From Kalmusia sp. IMI 367209 (Eukaryota > Ascomycota > Dothideomycetes > Pleosporales > Didymosphaeriaceae): a DNA stretch of 64,000 bases. The stretch spans positions 992,001-1,056,000 of the forward strand of contig JAPEUQ010000015.1 in NCBI GenBank assembly GCA_027946365.1, given 5' to 3'. A program made the position numbers and the translations under genes. Below are positions 23,983 through 34,964 of the stretch, piece by piece. Numbering within the stretch: position 1 is the stretch's first letter; each line of letters begins with the position of its first letter. The notes beneath the pieces are model-generated. The model was not told where the DNA came from and did not search any database. It was given only the letters and a program-made list of their open reading frames with translations.

Positions 23983-25122
23983 GTGGCTAAGGCAGCAGGG
24001 CTCGCCATCGGCGTTACAGCGTTGTTCAACACCTGCATCGACAGCTTTAAGATCATTTTCGCTGCGCAAGACTTCGCTAGGGACTTTGAGATTTTGAATA
24101 CACGGTTTCAGCAACGAAGGCTTCGACTGCTTCTCTAGGGACAAAGTGTTGGGATTGTCTCACGCAAAGGAGTAGAAGCCAGATCATACCTGCGGGAGTT
24201 AGATAACGTCCATGTTCGGCCGACCAGAGTCCATCAGATATCTTTGGGAACAATTCAAAGTCTTGAAATTAGATATTGGCTGAAAAATCAGGACACCGCC
24301 GGCTTGATCAGTGTCAGTAGGTCGAAACTAGCGGCTTTTGGAGAGGTGGTCAAATGGAATCAAAGGCGAAAGGGACCTGGAACCCTCTCAAAATGGGCAT
24401 TGTTTGATGCCGAAGAGATGCGAGACGCCATCATGCAGTTACAGGCATTAATCGACGGCCTAGTCACCAATACCAACGAGCTGAAGAGGATGAATGTATG
24501 AGAAATTGGAGCGACAGCAACGGAGCCATGTCTGCCAGATGACCTTGATTCTATTCATTCTTCAGGTAACAAGGAAGATATCTATGTGTTCCCAGCAGTC
24601 TCACGCGAATTACTAGCTTTCGACTTATGCAGCTCAGTAGAGACGTTCATTACCGCCCAAGAGCTGATAGGTTCAATTGACACCTTCACAACAGCGCTCT
24701 CTTCAACGGGTCTGTCTAGTGACGTTTTTAAATCCGAGAAATACCGACTAAAACCAAATCAGAAACATCCCGAGCATTTTAAGGACGACTATCGAGCCTT
24801 AGATTCTACAACGGTAGATCGGTGTTCCTTTTTTGGTAAAGCATGTGCGCCATGCTCAAATACATCTTCAATAGAGCCTCCCAAGACGCAGCCCACCTTT
24901 GAGCTTCCGATACGCTCAGCACCAAATGCTCAGAGTATTATGCCATCGGTTAGTAACTCCTACGCCAGTACCTCGCGCACATTCTTCGATCACTTTCCTA
25001 AAGACCGAGAAATCCTCATTACTCACGAAAATGAGCAACTGAACGGAGACTTGAATTTGCGCATGTGCGTATCGTTGCCTCATAACGATACGAGATGGAA
25101 TTATCTTTCATTATTCCACTGA
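23983..25122 (+). pseudogene. HeLo (HET-S N-terminal-like) domain protein, inactivated by nonsense mutations
   Basis: One continuous frame of 380 codons is broken by only two stops: TAG at 24136-24138 and TGA at 24499-24501. Codons 4-50 match the HeLo domain (AAGLAIGVTALFNTCIDSF, DFARDFEILNTRF, RRLRLLL). The first stop falls exactly where the family has Trp-Gly, so TGG became TAG. A later block, LSKWALFDAEEMRDAIMQL with LIDGL, matches the end of the domain. The start position is GTG rather than ATG. After the second stop the same frame runs another 207 codons with a Ser/Thr/Pro-rich tail. HeLo domains form membrane-active helical bundles in HET-S type allorecognition and are often followed by a C-terminal amyloid motif; I cannot identify such a motif here. 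No intron explanation fits better than mutation. Confidence 0.75.
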
Positions 25123-25167
25123 TTTATTCCGTCTCCCCAACGTAACATCTCTCTCCTGCTCCATTTT

Positions 25168-25827
25168 TTAATAGTAGTCATGCTCCCATCCCTTAAATTT
25201 ACCTTCAAGCTCCCGAATCCTCCTAAACATCGTGTCTTTCAACTTCACTAATTCAGCATTCTCCTCGCTTAGCCTTACATTTTCCTGCCCAAGTCTTCGA
25301 ACATGGCCTCTATTCCTTACCATCTCATCCCTCAGTGTCTTGCTTACGGTCGAAAACGACTCAAACTCTGTTGCTAGCTTCTCAACAATCCGGTCGAGTT
25401 CGCTAAGACGAGAGTTAAAAACTTCTTCTTCAGTAATTGTGCTGCTACTTCCTGTATGTGTATCTTCTCCCGGAGATTCGGATATCAGTGAAGAATTTGA
25501 TACTGAAGAGTCATGTGGTGTCGTTGAATGTTCGACAGTCCCTTCTTCGGCTAGGGCGAGACTATCCATGTAAGCTGCTAACATGTTGGGGCTGCTTCCA
25601 TTCATACGCGAGTGTTTTGGATCTTCACCCCACTGTGGTGAGAGTAAGCTACTGACCCTCGGAATTCTTATTGGGCGTGGATGGTGAATCTGGCTCGGCT
25701 GTACATTATTGTATTGGATGAAGCATGGGTTGAGGTCATCCCTACTTGAGTTGAGGTTGTTATAATGCCTGGGGTGTAGAGTCCTGTCTCGGCTTGAGTG
25801 TCGGTTCATAGTTGCGTCGATCGTCAT
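25168..25827 (-). CDS. Hypothetical coiled-coil protein
   Basis: About 219 residues from ATG 25827. The first 80 residues are Arg/His/Asn/Pro-rich and disordered (HSSRDRTLHPRHYNN, PRPIRIPRVSSLLSPQWG). The middle is Ser/Thr-rich and acidic (SSSTITEEEVF). The C-terminal 85 residues form a clear leucine-heptad coiled coil (RLSELDRIVEKLATEFESF, QENVRLSEENAELVKLK) ending IRELEGKFKGWEHDYY. No enzymatic motif. It is convergent with the HeLo pseudogene, 45 bp away. This could be a structural or adaptor protein; I do not recognise it. The frame bias and heptads suggest it is translated. Confidence 0.6.
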   Translation of the reverse strand: MTIDATMNRHSSRDRTLHPRHYNNLNSSRDDLNPCFIQYNNVQPSQIHHPRPIRIPRVSSLLSPQWGEDPKHSRMNGSSPNMLAAYMDSLALAEEGTVEHSTTPHDSSVSNSSLISESPGEDTHTGSSSTITEEEVFNSRLSELDRIVEKLATEFESFSTVSKTLRDEMVRNRGHVRRLGQENVRLSEENAELVKLKDTMFRRIRELEGKFKGWEHDYY

Positions 25828-26379
25828 TGCGGCTGGAGTGCGAAATCTGGCCGTGTGTTGAATGGGCAATGTTATTCCGCTTACAGTATGAACTATCGTT
25901 TTGTGTTGAACTTATAATGATGAATTATGCATTACTCAAGTATAGACAAGCAGATGAGCTGATGGAGGCTGCCGAAGGCCGCTATGCATGCCTTCATATG
26001 TGCTGACACGTATTAAAATAGTGACTAAAGAAACTATAACGTGTCTTTAGACACATATATAACTGACTACGTGCTCGTATAATTTTCTCACACATTTAAA
26101 TATGACAGCTGAGGGAATATAGTCCAGCATTTGTTTGTGCGAGCCGTGATGCTATACAAGCCGTTGTTGCGTTGTGAATACGTCAACTACAAACGTCAAT
26201 GGAGAACGGCTCGCATTGACGAGACTGCTAAAGCGATATCCACGAATTTCGCTACCAAGAAGAGAGTTCTATCCGGATCTGCTGAAAGTAGATGCGTTGT
26301 TCTAAACTGATACACAAAGTGCTCTACTTATCGACGCGGATTGACTCCACGTCCCTCTCCTCCGTGTTCCATAAGGATC
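25828..26379. other. Intergenic region
   Basis: AT-rich promoter of the coiled-coil gene and 3' flank of the F-box-like gene. No element was recognised. Confidence 0.5.
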
Positions 26380-27375
26380 TTAATATAGACCGTTATCTTC
26401 GCGCAAAGCTAGCATCCCTTGCATCCTCTCCGCTTGGATCCTATCTGCTAAGTCTTGTCGCCCTAGCAGTGTCTCTGCATAAATTTGGCCCAAGTCTAAC
26501 CTTTCTGCCATCAGTTCACCGTTACAGAAGATTTGAAACCCTCCTAAATTTTCAGAAAGTGTTTTCCAACCAGGATGTTCACGGCTTGTAAAGATAGCAT
26601 TGTAAATTGTGATCTCTTCAAGGACAGAGGCCCACTCCCCGGCATACACGTAGGGTTGTTGGGTGACCCATGGCTCATGCTCAGGACTTTCTTGATGGGG
26701 ATCTAATAACTCTTTGAATCGTTCGACTTCAGTTACATCGTTGCCGTCAGACGTAAAGGTATATATAAGCTTGCGGATAGCATGGCGCGGAATGTATTCT
26801 TTCTCGAAACGAATCGTATTTTCGAATTTATAACGTGCCCCGAGAAATAGTTGCTGGCATTCATAGTTAGGCAACGGGCCAGAGCAAGCTATAGCCAAGA
26901 TCCGGTACAAGAGATTTCGTAGCTGCACCCCGAACGACACGTTGATGAATGTCCTGGATACCGGAGCATAGTAGCCAGCGCCTTGGAATCGCACATTGAT
27001 TTTCAGCTCTTCAATTATCAAAGACGTCTTCTCAGGCATAGAAAGCCAAGTCACCCATATCTTCTCATCGTTAACAATAAGGAGATCCAGGACGTGAGGT
27101 ATGTTGATTCTTGATGCTCGTTCTAGCGTTTCAGCGCGAAGCTGCTTGGAGGCAAGAAGCAAACCACCAAATGTGGGTTGGAAAGCCGATGCTAATTTTT
27201 CGAAGTAGATCAGATTTCCAATGTCTTTCCAGTGTGTGTCTTTGAACTGGATGCGTTCAGCTCCATTTGAGTCTCCCTCATCTCGTACGATTGGCGGACT
27301 ACGTCGATAGGATCGTACGACGTAGTCTATCATGTCGTCTCTTAACTCGCGCGGCAAGGTGAGTAGTGATGGCAT
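26380..27375 (-). CDS. F-box-like hypothetical protein
   Basis: Intronless 331-residue frame with ATG at 27375. The start, MPSLLTLPRELRDDMIDYVV, has the LPxELRxxI motif typical of the abbreviated F-box-like N terminus found in large, lineage-expanded families of Dothideomycetes. It is followed by GGLLLASKQLRAET, the usual second motif (LLxxxRQLRxE) of these proteins. The remainder is a mixed helix/strand region of unknown fold. If it is a true F-box, it would link a target to an SCF ubiquitin ligase through Skp1, but the motif is partial and the role is inferred. It lies in the accessory stretch with orphan genes. Confidence 0.72.
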   Translation of the reverse strand: MPSLLTLPRELRDDMIDYVVRSYRRSPPIVRDEGDSNGAERIQFKDTHWKDIGNLIYFEKLASAFQPTFGGLLLASKQLRAETLERASRINIPHVLDLLIVNDEKIWVTWLSMPEKTSLIIEELKINVRFQGAGYYAPVSRTFINVSFGVQLRNLLYRILAIACSGPLPNYECQQLFLGARYKFENTIRFEKEYIPRHAIRKLIYTFTSDGNDVTEVERFKELLDPHQESPEHEPWVTQQPYVYAGEWASVLEEITIYNAIFTSREHPGWKTLSENLGGFQIFCNGELMAERLDLGQIYAETLLGRQDLADRIQAERMQGMLALREDNGLY

Positions 27376-27697
27376 ACTGACAAAAATGTTGTGCTGTTGT
27401 AGGTGTGAAAGTGGTGACGAAGAGACAGGTCTCGCTTACACCTCAACAACCGTTTGGGAGACGCTAAGCCTGTTACAGTCACCATCCCTAGCTACTTTCT
27501 CTACAATTTTCGCGTGCGATTTCACAAGTGCTTTTGAGATCCTAGTATACGCGTTCTTGAACTATTCATAGATACTAAGACATAATTCTTGAGAAAGTAT
27601 TGGAAATGTCTATCACAAGGCGCACGCAAGTTGGTATGTTGACTCTGCTCTATATGATATACCCATAAGTCCTAAATTCCAAAACAAGAAATCGTAA
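27376..27697. other. Intergenic region
   Basis: Promoter of the F-box-like gene on the left. A 79-codon frame at 27332-27571 overlaps its start on the opposite strand and looks spurious. Nothing else was seen. Confidence 0.45.
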
Positions 27698-28027
27698 TTA
27701 CTTGCTCAGGAGATATTCCAACCCACGCTTAAACGCCGAGCTCCCACCTCTCCCATACCCGCTCTTCCTCCCAGGACCCCTTAACCCCTCCTTCAACGCT
27801 CTGACATCTTTCTGAATCTTCTCTAAGGTGCCTTTTAAGTCCCCGCACTGAGTCGTCATACTGCGTTGTAAATCCTCTAAAGAGCTCTTGATCTGTCCCA
27901 TCAGTTCCTCCAAGCCATGCATTCTACTGTCCATATCCTCGAGCCTTCTATGCGAGTCGTCGTTAAAACTTTGATCACTGATGCTGATACAATTTGATGC
28001 GAGGGGGCGATAGTTGATAGGGTGCTG
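27698..28027 (-). CDS. Small coiled-coil hypothetical protein, 3' exon (5' end unresolved)
   Basis: The frame runs 109 codons from an acceptor-like site (TTATAG, AG at 28028-28029) to a stop at 27698. If translation begins at the internal ATG 27934 instead, the product has 78 residues. The visible part is a coiled coil (MHGLEELMGQIKSSLEDLQ, GTLEKIQKDVRALKEGLRG), then a Gly/Arg/Ser-rich linker, ending FKRGLEYLLSK. No first exon with a good donor was found between 28030 and 28250. I do not recognise the family. It is small and could be a fragment, but the heptad pattern makes a coding origin likely. Confidence 0.45.
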   Translation of the reverse strand, partial: QHPINYRPLASNCISISDQSFNDDSHRRLEDMDSRMHGLEELMGQIKSSLEDLQRSMTTQCGDLKGTLEKIQKDVRALKEGLRGPGRKSGYGRGGSSAFKRGLEYLLSK

Positions 28028-28253
28028 CTATAAGACATGATAGGTTAGGGGTTACACGTGGTAAGTATTATCTTGGCGAATTTTGCGAATTTCGGGCTGA
28101 CATGATGTCAATCCTATACTGGAGGACGTGGTAGGGGTCGAGCAAAGCTAGTTGGAGGACTTGCACCCACGTATGCGACCCTGCAAGCATTCACACACGC
28201 AATTACAAACACTACCGAAACTCAAGCTTCATATCAAGATGTGCTAGATTGCT

Positions 28254-29253
28254 CTACGTAAAGATAATCCCACCGTCAATCACGATCGTTTGTCCTGTCA
28301 TGTAATCCGAGTCCTTGCTACACAAGAAACTAACGGTGCTGCTCACATCCTCGGGCACACTCGTTCGTCCCAGCGCGATCAATTCGCCCGTATACTTCTT
28401 GATCGTATCACCTTTCTTAGTGCCTGTTTTCTTTCCTAGCTCCTCATCGATGAGGTCCCACATGGCTGTCCCGACAATACCAGGGGCATATGCATTGACA
28501 GTGATTTTGTGCTCTGCCATCTCCATGGCAAAGGCTTGTGTCATGCCGCGCACAGCCCATTTTGAAGCGCTGTAGTGAGAGAGCAAAGCGAAGGGCTTGA
28601 AGGCTACGATAGAGGCAGCACCAAGGATTTTACCGCCTTCGCCTTGCTTGATCATTTGTTTAGCGGCGGCGGAATAGCAGTTATATACACCGAAGACTGG
28701 ACAGGTAAGTTCAAATAAAGAAGCTAGACAGTTGCCACCATACCGTTAACTTCAAACATTCGCTTCAAGTCGTACTCCGTGAGGTCGAGAAGTGCTTTTA
28801 CTTGGGCTATGCCAGCGTTCGCAACCATCGTGCGCAGAGGTCCAAGTTCATTGACACTTGTCTCGATCAACTTTTGCACCTCTTGCAGATTCGAAACATC
28901 AGCTGTGACTGCAATCGATTTTCGACCCATGTCCTTGATTTCTTTGACGACTGCCTCGGCTTCGGATTGATTAGCTGCGATATCGTTCACACAGATGTCG
29001 TAGCCGTCCTGAGCAAGTCGGAATGCGATTGCTTTACCACTATAGCTCGTTAGATGCGTTCATCTTGGGCGAGTTGTTGACAGCCTTACATCCCACGTGC
29101 TGATCCGGTGACAATCGCGCTACGGTTCTGCTGATCAGAAGTTGGTATAGCATATCTGCGTACTGAAGCAGGTGTTTGAGGTGCAACGCGTGGATAAGTT
29201 GTCAGTTTCGACGAAGCTTGCCATAGTGCCCTAGCGGGTATGCGGAAAGCCAT
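28254..29253 (-). CDS. Short-chain dehydrogenase/reductase, acetoin/diacetyl reductase-like, with N-terminal presequence
   Basis: NAD(P)-dependent classical SDR of about 300 residues. Introns 29040-29089 and 28697-28743 restore VTGSARGIGKAIA (cofactor motif TGxxxGxG) and EVNVFGVYNCY. Further marks are VTADVSNLQEVQKL, VANAGIA (NAG), the catalytic Ser near GAASIVAF and YSASKWAVRG (YxxxK), then PGIVGTAMWD and GQTIVIDGG. Closest familiar group: acetoin/diacetyl reductase (2,3-butanediol dehydrogenase) types; the substrate is inferred. Before the SDR core there are about 45 extra residues (MAFRIPARALWQASSKLT, ASVRRYA), rich in Arg, Ser and Ala without acids, a good mitochondrial presequence. The ATG at 29253 is used because the longer open frame upstream starts with GTG. 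Confidence 0.88.
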
Positions 29254-29768
29254 ACTTGAATGAGAGCACTGGGCCACGACAAACAGTTATCAATTAGAAC
29301 AGAGGTGACAGAGATCATTCACGGCACGCGTCGTATTTGTACTTATTGTACGTCCAATCTAGTAGCACATCCAAGCATGTCGGCCATGCGGAGCATGCAC
29401 TAACCCCTCTCCGACTAAGACAGCTCCGGAGTGGTGTGGAGTAGCTTAGGAGGATCACATCGGGAATAAGAACTGGTGTTCGGAAAGGAACACGACGTCG
29501 AAATATCGCCATGACTTTGCATGAAAAGCAAGCCCTCAAAGTAATTCTAGGTCTCATTCAACCAAAGTAAGAGAGCGAGGGCCGATTGTCTTATTGCGTT
29601 GTGATAGAATCACACGGGGGCGCATTACAATGCGAAGCAATTGGAGATGGGGCGGGGAACAGACTAGCTCCTTTCGTGTAGCGCGCTTCGCGAGTCTCCG
29701 CCCCGAAGCGCGTCAACAACGGAAGCCCAACTGAAGCTCTACAGTAAACAGTACCACCCTGCTTCAAC
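29254..29768. other. Divergent promoter between the SDR and ask1
   Basis: 515 bp between the start of the minus-strand SDR and the plus-strand ask1. No convincing TATA box. Open frames within it are unrecognisable. Confidence 0.55.
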
Positions 29769-31125
29769 ATGTCTCGCCAGAGCATGGTCTCGCAGCGCAA
29801 TCTGTCGCTCACCGAGGAATTGGAGCGGCTCGAGCAGTCCATCACCCTGACGTTGCAAGGTAAATAAACATATACCCTACCCCACACATCCAACTAACGA
29901 TAGTAGAAATCGACCATAACTTCAGCCGCGCGCACCGTATTGTGACTACGAGCATCCTCCCAATTGTCGAGCAGTATGGAAAGCACTCGGAAGCAGTATG
30001 GGAGGGATCAAAAGTATGGTCAATCCATTGTGGTAGTTTGTGAACGGATATTGACCCCACCAGTTCTGGAAGACATTCTTCGAAGCCAGCGCGAACGTCT
30101 CCCTCTCCGGCTACGAAGCACCTGATCCCGACGATACGACCACGCATGAGGAAACACAGCAATCAAACTTGTACGAGGACGAGACTATTGAAGGAGATGA
30201 TACTGTGACTGGCGCAACAGCAACCCCGCCGCGGCGGCCCTCTTCACAGGCAGATCTAGAAGACACCTCCACGCTCGAGTCCCCGTCTCTCGCACACGCA
30301 CATAGTACACCGCGCGCACCGAACACCGGTGAGAAGCAGCCTCAATTCGCCGAGTTCTCTTCTCCGTACGAGAGCCTCAGGCGCGAATTACAAGGAACCC
30401 GCACACCCAAGCTCGAGCCTACGACTCCTGGAAAAACGCAGGCTTTGCCTGATATGACTGGACAATTTGACTCGTCTCCATTCGTGCCCCCGACTTCTGG
30501 GAAGAGGGTGCCTTTCGATCAAGGTCCGCTTCTACACCACGTACTCGACAAGACGTATCGTATACAGGCAACTCCTCTCATAAGCCCGAGGAAATACAAG
30601 CCAACAGGCGCTTTTACGCCCGCGACTGCTCGCCGTGGCGTACCTACGCCCCGCGAGAAGACAAGTGGCTTGCCGAGCTGGGCCGACGATTCATCGCCCA
30701 TGTCCTCACCAGCACCACCACAATTGCGCTCGGACATTTTTTCGCCCGCGAAAACCCCTCGTACGCCTGGTGTGAGCGTACAGACTCCCGGTAAGGGGAA
30801 GCAACCATTCAGCGTCACGAAGACGGGAGGGGCAATCTTCGACAGCGATAGCGAGGAAGACGAGGACAACTTGGGATTCTCTCCACCGAAGACGGTTCAA
30901 TTCAACATCCCCCAAAGCAAACTGTTGCAAACACCTGGTGAGCACAACGTACGTGTTGATGCAAGTCATGTGCTAATGTCTTTACTAGCTCGCGAAGCCA
31001 GCAGGCGAATAGTGGAGGACCTACTCATGACAGCAGGAGGCGATATCACGGACACGACTGAAGGAATGGATGAGGATAGTCCCAGCGTGGTCAGGCGACG
31101 AGTTGATCTTGATGATTCGTTCTAA
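29769..31125 (+). CDS. ask1: DASH complex subunit Ask1
   Basis: Outer-kinetochore protein of the fungal DASH/Dam1 ring, which couples chromosomes to spindle microtubules. About 402 residues. Exon 1 encodes SLTEELERLEQSITLTLQ, joined across intron 29860-29906 to EIDHNFSRAHRIVTTSILPI, the hallmark Ask1 helix. Intron 30014-30063 follows, with FWKTFFEASANVSLSGYE. The rest is a Ser/Thr/Pro-rich region with many SP and TP sites (ATPLISPRKY, AKTPRTPGV), consistent with the known CDK regulation of Ask1, and a conserved C-terminal helix REASRRIVEDLLMTAGGD. Intron 30938-30988 is 51 bp, a multiple of three without stops, so it can be read through; splicing gives LLQTPAREASRR. Start ATG 29769 has an AACATG context. 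Confidence 0.93.
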
Positions 31126-31441
31126 TAATAATCATGGCCTGTCGTAGAGTTTGCATTTGTCTATGAATTGAGCTCAAAAATGTGCTGTATGTAGGCATAT
31201 TGAAGAGCCTCTGTTGTCGCTCCGTTCAGCTGTGTTTGTCCATACATCATATTACTCAGGTGCAGATTCACAGTGAAGGTTCATGTCGATAGGGCCAACG
31301 GCAACGCTAATCCCAACGGGGATGTAGCGGTCGATCAACATGCGACAGCTTCCAGGTTCCATCATCCCCAGTCCGTGCCAGGCTCCCTTTTCGCTATTCT
31401 AGCTTTGCGCCTTCGCTCGTTCATATTTGCATTTCGCCGTG
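31126..31441. other. Intergenic region, ask1 3' flank and PI4-kinase promoter
   Basis: 315 bp between two plus-strand genes. It ends in pyrimidine-rich sequence before the ATG at 31442. No TATA box was recognised. Confidence 0.5.
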
Positions 31442-33800
31442 ATGCCTCGTAGTCGGAGGCCACCCAACTCCGGCTATGCCCGGATAGCCCAAGCCGAGGA
31501 GGAAGAGGATTCGCATGATGATTCTGAGGATGAGTTCCACGAGCGGACCCTCTCTAGCTCATACGCACCCATACAACCCAGGAAAGATTCACGCATGCGC
31601 ATACCACAGTCCGGCGAATCGTCACCGAATCTACGAAGAACGACGCCCGGGCGCCGCCAGCGGACAAACTCGGGAGTAGACATCAAAGCTATTAATGCGC
31701 GATTGGAGCGCTGGGCTGAGGAGATTGCACAGAAGTTTAAAATCAAGAAGCAGAAAGACACATTGGATGACGAGCCGCTCGAAATACACCACTCCGTGTT
31801 CCAAGCTCCGGACTGGGTACGCCCGGCCACGGCAGAGACGCTTACATTCGACCACGAAGGCTCCTCGGATCGCCTGACCAAATTGCAATTCGACGACATC
31901 GTGGAAAGCGTCAGAGTGGCGATAGAACAAGGCACACATCCGAAGCTCATTACGCAAGGTAGCTCGGGCAGCTACTTCGCGCGCAATTCGCAGGGCAAGG
32001 TGGTGGGCGTGTTCAAGCCAAAGGACGAGGAACCGTACGCGTCGAGAAACCCGAAATGGACCAAATGGATACACCGGAACTTGTTTCCGTTTTTCTTTGG
32101 TCGAGCCTGCCTCATTCCCAATCTAAGCTACGTCTCCGAAGCCGCCGCGTACGTCCTCGACAGCCAGCTGCGCACGAACCTCGTACCGTACACCGAAGTG
32201 GTCTCCCTCTCGTCCAAGTCCTTCCATTATGACTTCTGGGACCGACGAGCATACTACAGAAAGAAGAAGCCTTTTCCGGAGAAGGCGGGTAGTTTTCAGG
32301 TTTTCCTGAAAGGTTTCAAAGACGCGAATATCTTTTTGAAGGAGCACCCTTGGCCGGATCAAAACAACGCCAGCCTCAACAATACACGCCGAAAGAAGAA
32401 GCGCAGATGGGCAGAAGAGTGCAGACCCAGCGGCCCACAGTCGGACGATGAAGAGGAGGACGAAGCACGATCAAACACACCGGAGCTACAACAACGCAGA
32501 GGCTTCTGGACAGAGGGCCTCCAGCAGTCTTTCCGAGAGCAGCTAGAAAAGTTGGTCATCTTGGACTACATTATGCGCAACACGGACAGAGGCCTGGACA
32601 ACTGGATGATTAAGATAGATCAGAAGTCTCAGGAAGCCAGTATTGTCGCGGAACCGCCTAAATCAAATGGCAATCTGGACGATGAGCAGGAGCCCGTGCC
32701 TAGCGATTACACCAAGCAGTCCATGTCTGAGGCAGATCCGTACGGTCGTCGGGAGCCTATGAAGGCGACAAGCCGATCAAACACACCCATGCCAAGCGGA
32801 CCAACGCCTGGAATAACCATCGGCGCTATCGACAACAGTTTGTCGTGGCCCTGGAAACACCCAGACGCTGTAAGACAGATTTGATCTGACGCATAGATAC
32901 TCGACTAACTTTGAATAGTGGCGAAGCTACCCTTTCGGTTGGCTTTTCTTGCCGGTCTCCCTCATCGGGCAACCGTTCTCAGAAGCAACTCGACGCCATT
33001 TCCTTCCTCTTTTGACCTCCAAGCAGTGGTGGGTCGAAACTCAGCTAGCCCTGCGCAAGTGTTTCACGCAAGATGAAGATTTCAAGGAGCGTATGTACGC
33101 GAAGCAGATAGCAGTCATGAAAGGACAGGCCTGGAACGTAGTGGAAACACTAAAGACGCCCGATCATGGTCCTTTAGAATTGACTAGGAGAGCGCGCGTA
33201 TGTGTATGGGATGATCTGGTTGAGATACCCGTCGCCGTTCCTCTCCGCGCGCCGTCTGCAGAGATGCGCCGGAAGACTCGTTCAAATCGGCAAAGAGTCG
33301 CTGAGGAGGAGGAGATGGATATAACTGCGCTTTCTACACCTCCACAAAAGCCACAACCGGACCTCTTGATGAACTCACCACCTTTGGAATTAGCGAACGA
33401 AAATCGGTTCAATCTTTCTCGCGAATCTAGCTCTATGGATGTGCGCCGACAGGACGATTCGCAGATGGTAGAGTCTCCAGCTACTGTTCAAGGAGTGACA
33501 TGGAGTGCTCGCGACATGACGGGATCACCGTCTGCACAAACCAACGGACGACCGCACCATCGCACGCGCATGAGCTACGATGCGCCCCGACGCCGCGAAC
33601 AACAAGACGTCAGGAGACATCACCGTAGGCTCTCACTGTCCTCTAGGCACGGCTACAGCGGTTTCTCGGGTGGTGAGGATGACGATGAAGGAGATCTTGG
33701 CTACGCAGCGAACGAGGATATGGATGGCAACCGCAAGCGAGTCATTGTTGAGCGCTTAGAAATGGTCAAGGCTAAAAATCCGGTGTTCACTTGGTGTTAG
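31442..33800 (+). CDS. lsb6: Phosphatidylinositol 4-kinase type II (Lsb6 type)
   Basis: Makes phosphatidylinositol 4-phosphate on endosomal, vacuolar and plasma membranes. About 769 residues with one 49-bp intron (32870-32918). After a disordered Ser/Arg-rich N terminus the kinase fold begins with GSSGSYFARN (ATP loop), VVGVFKPKDEEPY (lysine) and LFPFFFGRACLIPNLSY. The catalytic block LVILDYIMRNTDRGLDNW is followed by the metal-binding IGAIDNSLSWPWKHPDA, joined by splicing to WRSYPFGWLFLPVS, exactly the type II signature. An acidic, charged insert of about 40 residues (around 32390-32500) lies before the catalytic block. The C-terminal 150 residues are disordered, ending FTWC. ATG 31442 is chosen because the open frame upstream has no ATG. 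Confidence 0.95.
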
Positions 33801-34734
33801 ATGTGTAGGATATGTATGGCTTGGATGGCACCTATTCTTAGACGGGACGGAAGACTTGCATTGGGCGGCGTTGTTGTCTGCATGGACGGTCGGTTGCATA
33901 TGTGGCGTTTGCATAGGGTCTGGTTGGCCATGCCTAGTAAACAGATGTTGTTGGGACCCCCACGAACCCACTCATCGTGCTTCGTAGGGCGTTCCACCGC
34001 ATGCTACGAGTGTCTGGGTGTGCCGACGTGGAGCGTGAGGTTGCACTGAGCCCAAGGTACCCCGTGCGAATCTCGTCGCACGGAAGCCAAACGAGTCATT
34101 TGACCTGATCATGTCGACTTTGCTTTTGCACGGCGGCATCGACTCCGCTTTATGAAATGCCGAAAGTGCAGACATGGAGGTGTCAGATGACCTTTGTAAA
34201 TGTCGCACAGACCCAGCACTAGCCACGGTGGCGTTGCAAAATCGCTGACCTCGACAATTGCGTGAAAGGCAGCAACGCTGCTATCGGCCCCGCCTCGTCG
34301 CATTGCGACTTGATATTTCTTTTGCTGCTCACCGTACGACTGGAATGTTGATGGTTATCGCACTCGGGCTGTCGCGTCGGTTTCTTCGACGCCCGCCTTT
34401 GTTCGCTCGGCCACCCGACTTGTACCTCTGATAGAACGTTAAAAACCAGCATCCCTCGTCGCCGTGCGGGCTCACACCCTGATTCACGAAGAACTCACGC
34501 TGTTCAGAGTGCTTTCGACAGAGCTGGCTGGACCGTCGACGGCTGAGCGTCTGTTCACTGCCAGCAACGGCAAGTCTTGGCACGCGCTCAATGCCCTGGG
34601 AAACGCCGACACGGACATTCGACTGGTGCTGTATCGCTCTTGAACCAGCAGCCCTCATTCTATTACTTGGTCTCTGAGATCAACCTCTCACCTTTCGACT
34701 GTTATTCCTGTATTACTGTGTATATTAAGCCAAC
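33801..34734. other. Intergenic region, SNF2 helicase promoter
   Basis: 930 bp between two plus-strand genes. Several open frames occur on both strands, without recognisable products. The last 60 bases are pyrimidine-rich before ATG 34735. No repeat was seen. Confidence 0.5.
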
Positions 34735-34931
34735 ATGAACCCCGCCGCCTTGCTCGACCCTAAAGGCGCGCGACGTCGAGGTAACTATTTGCCGTCTCTT
34801 AGCTCTGTCTTTAACTCCACGTCGAATACCATGACGCAGCCTCAGCCTATTTGGCAATCGGGGGCCATGCAATCTCCCGTGGAGTTCGTCTACACACCTG
34901 AACCTAGTCACGATGCACGACCACAACAACC

Positions 34932-34964
<33 letters not shown>

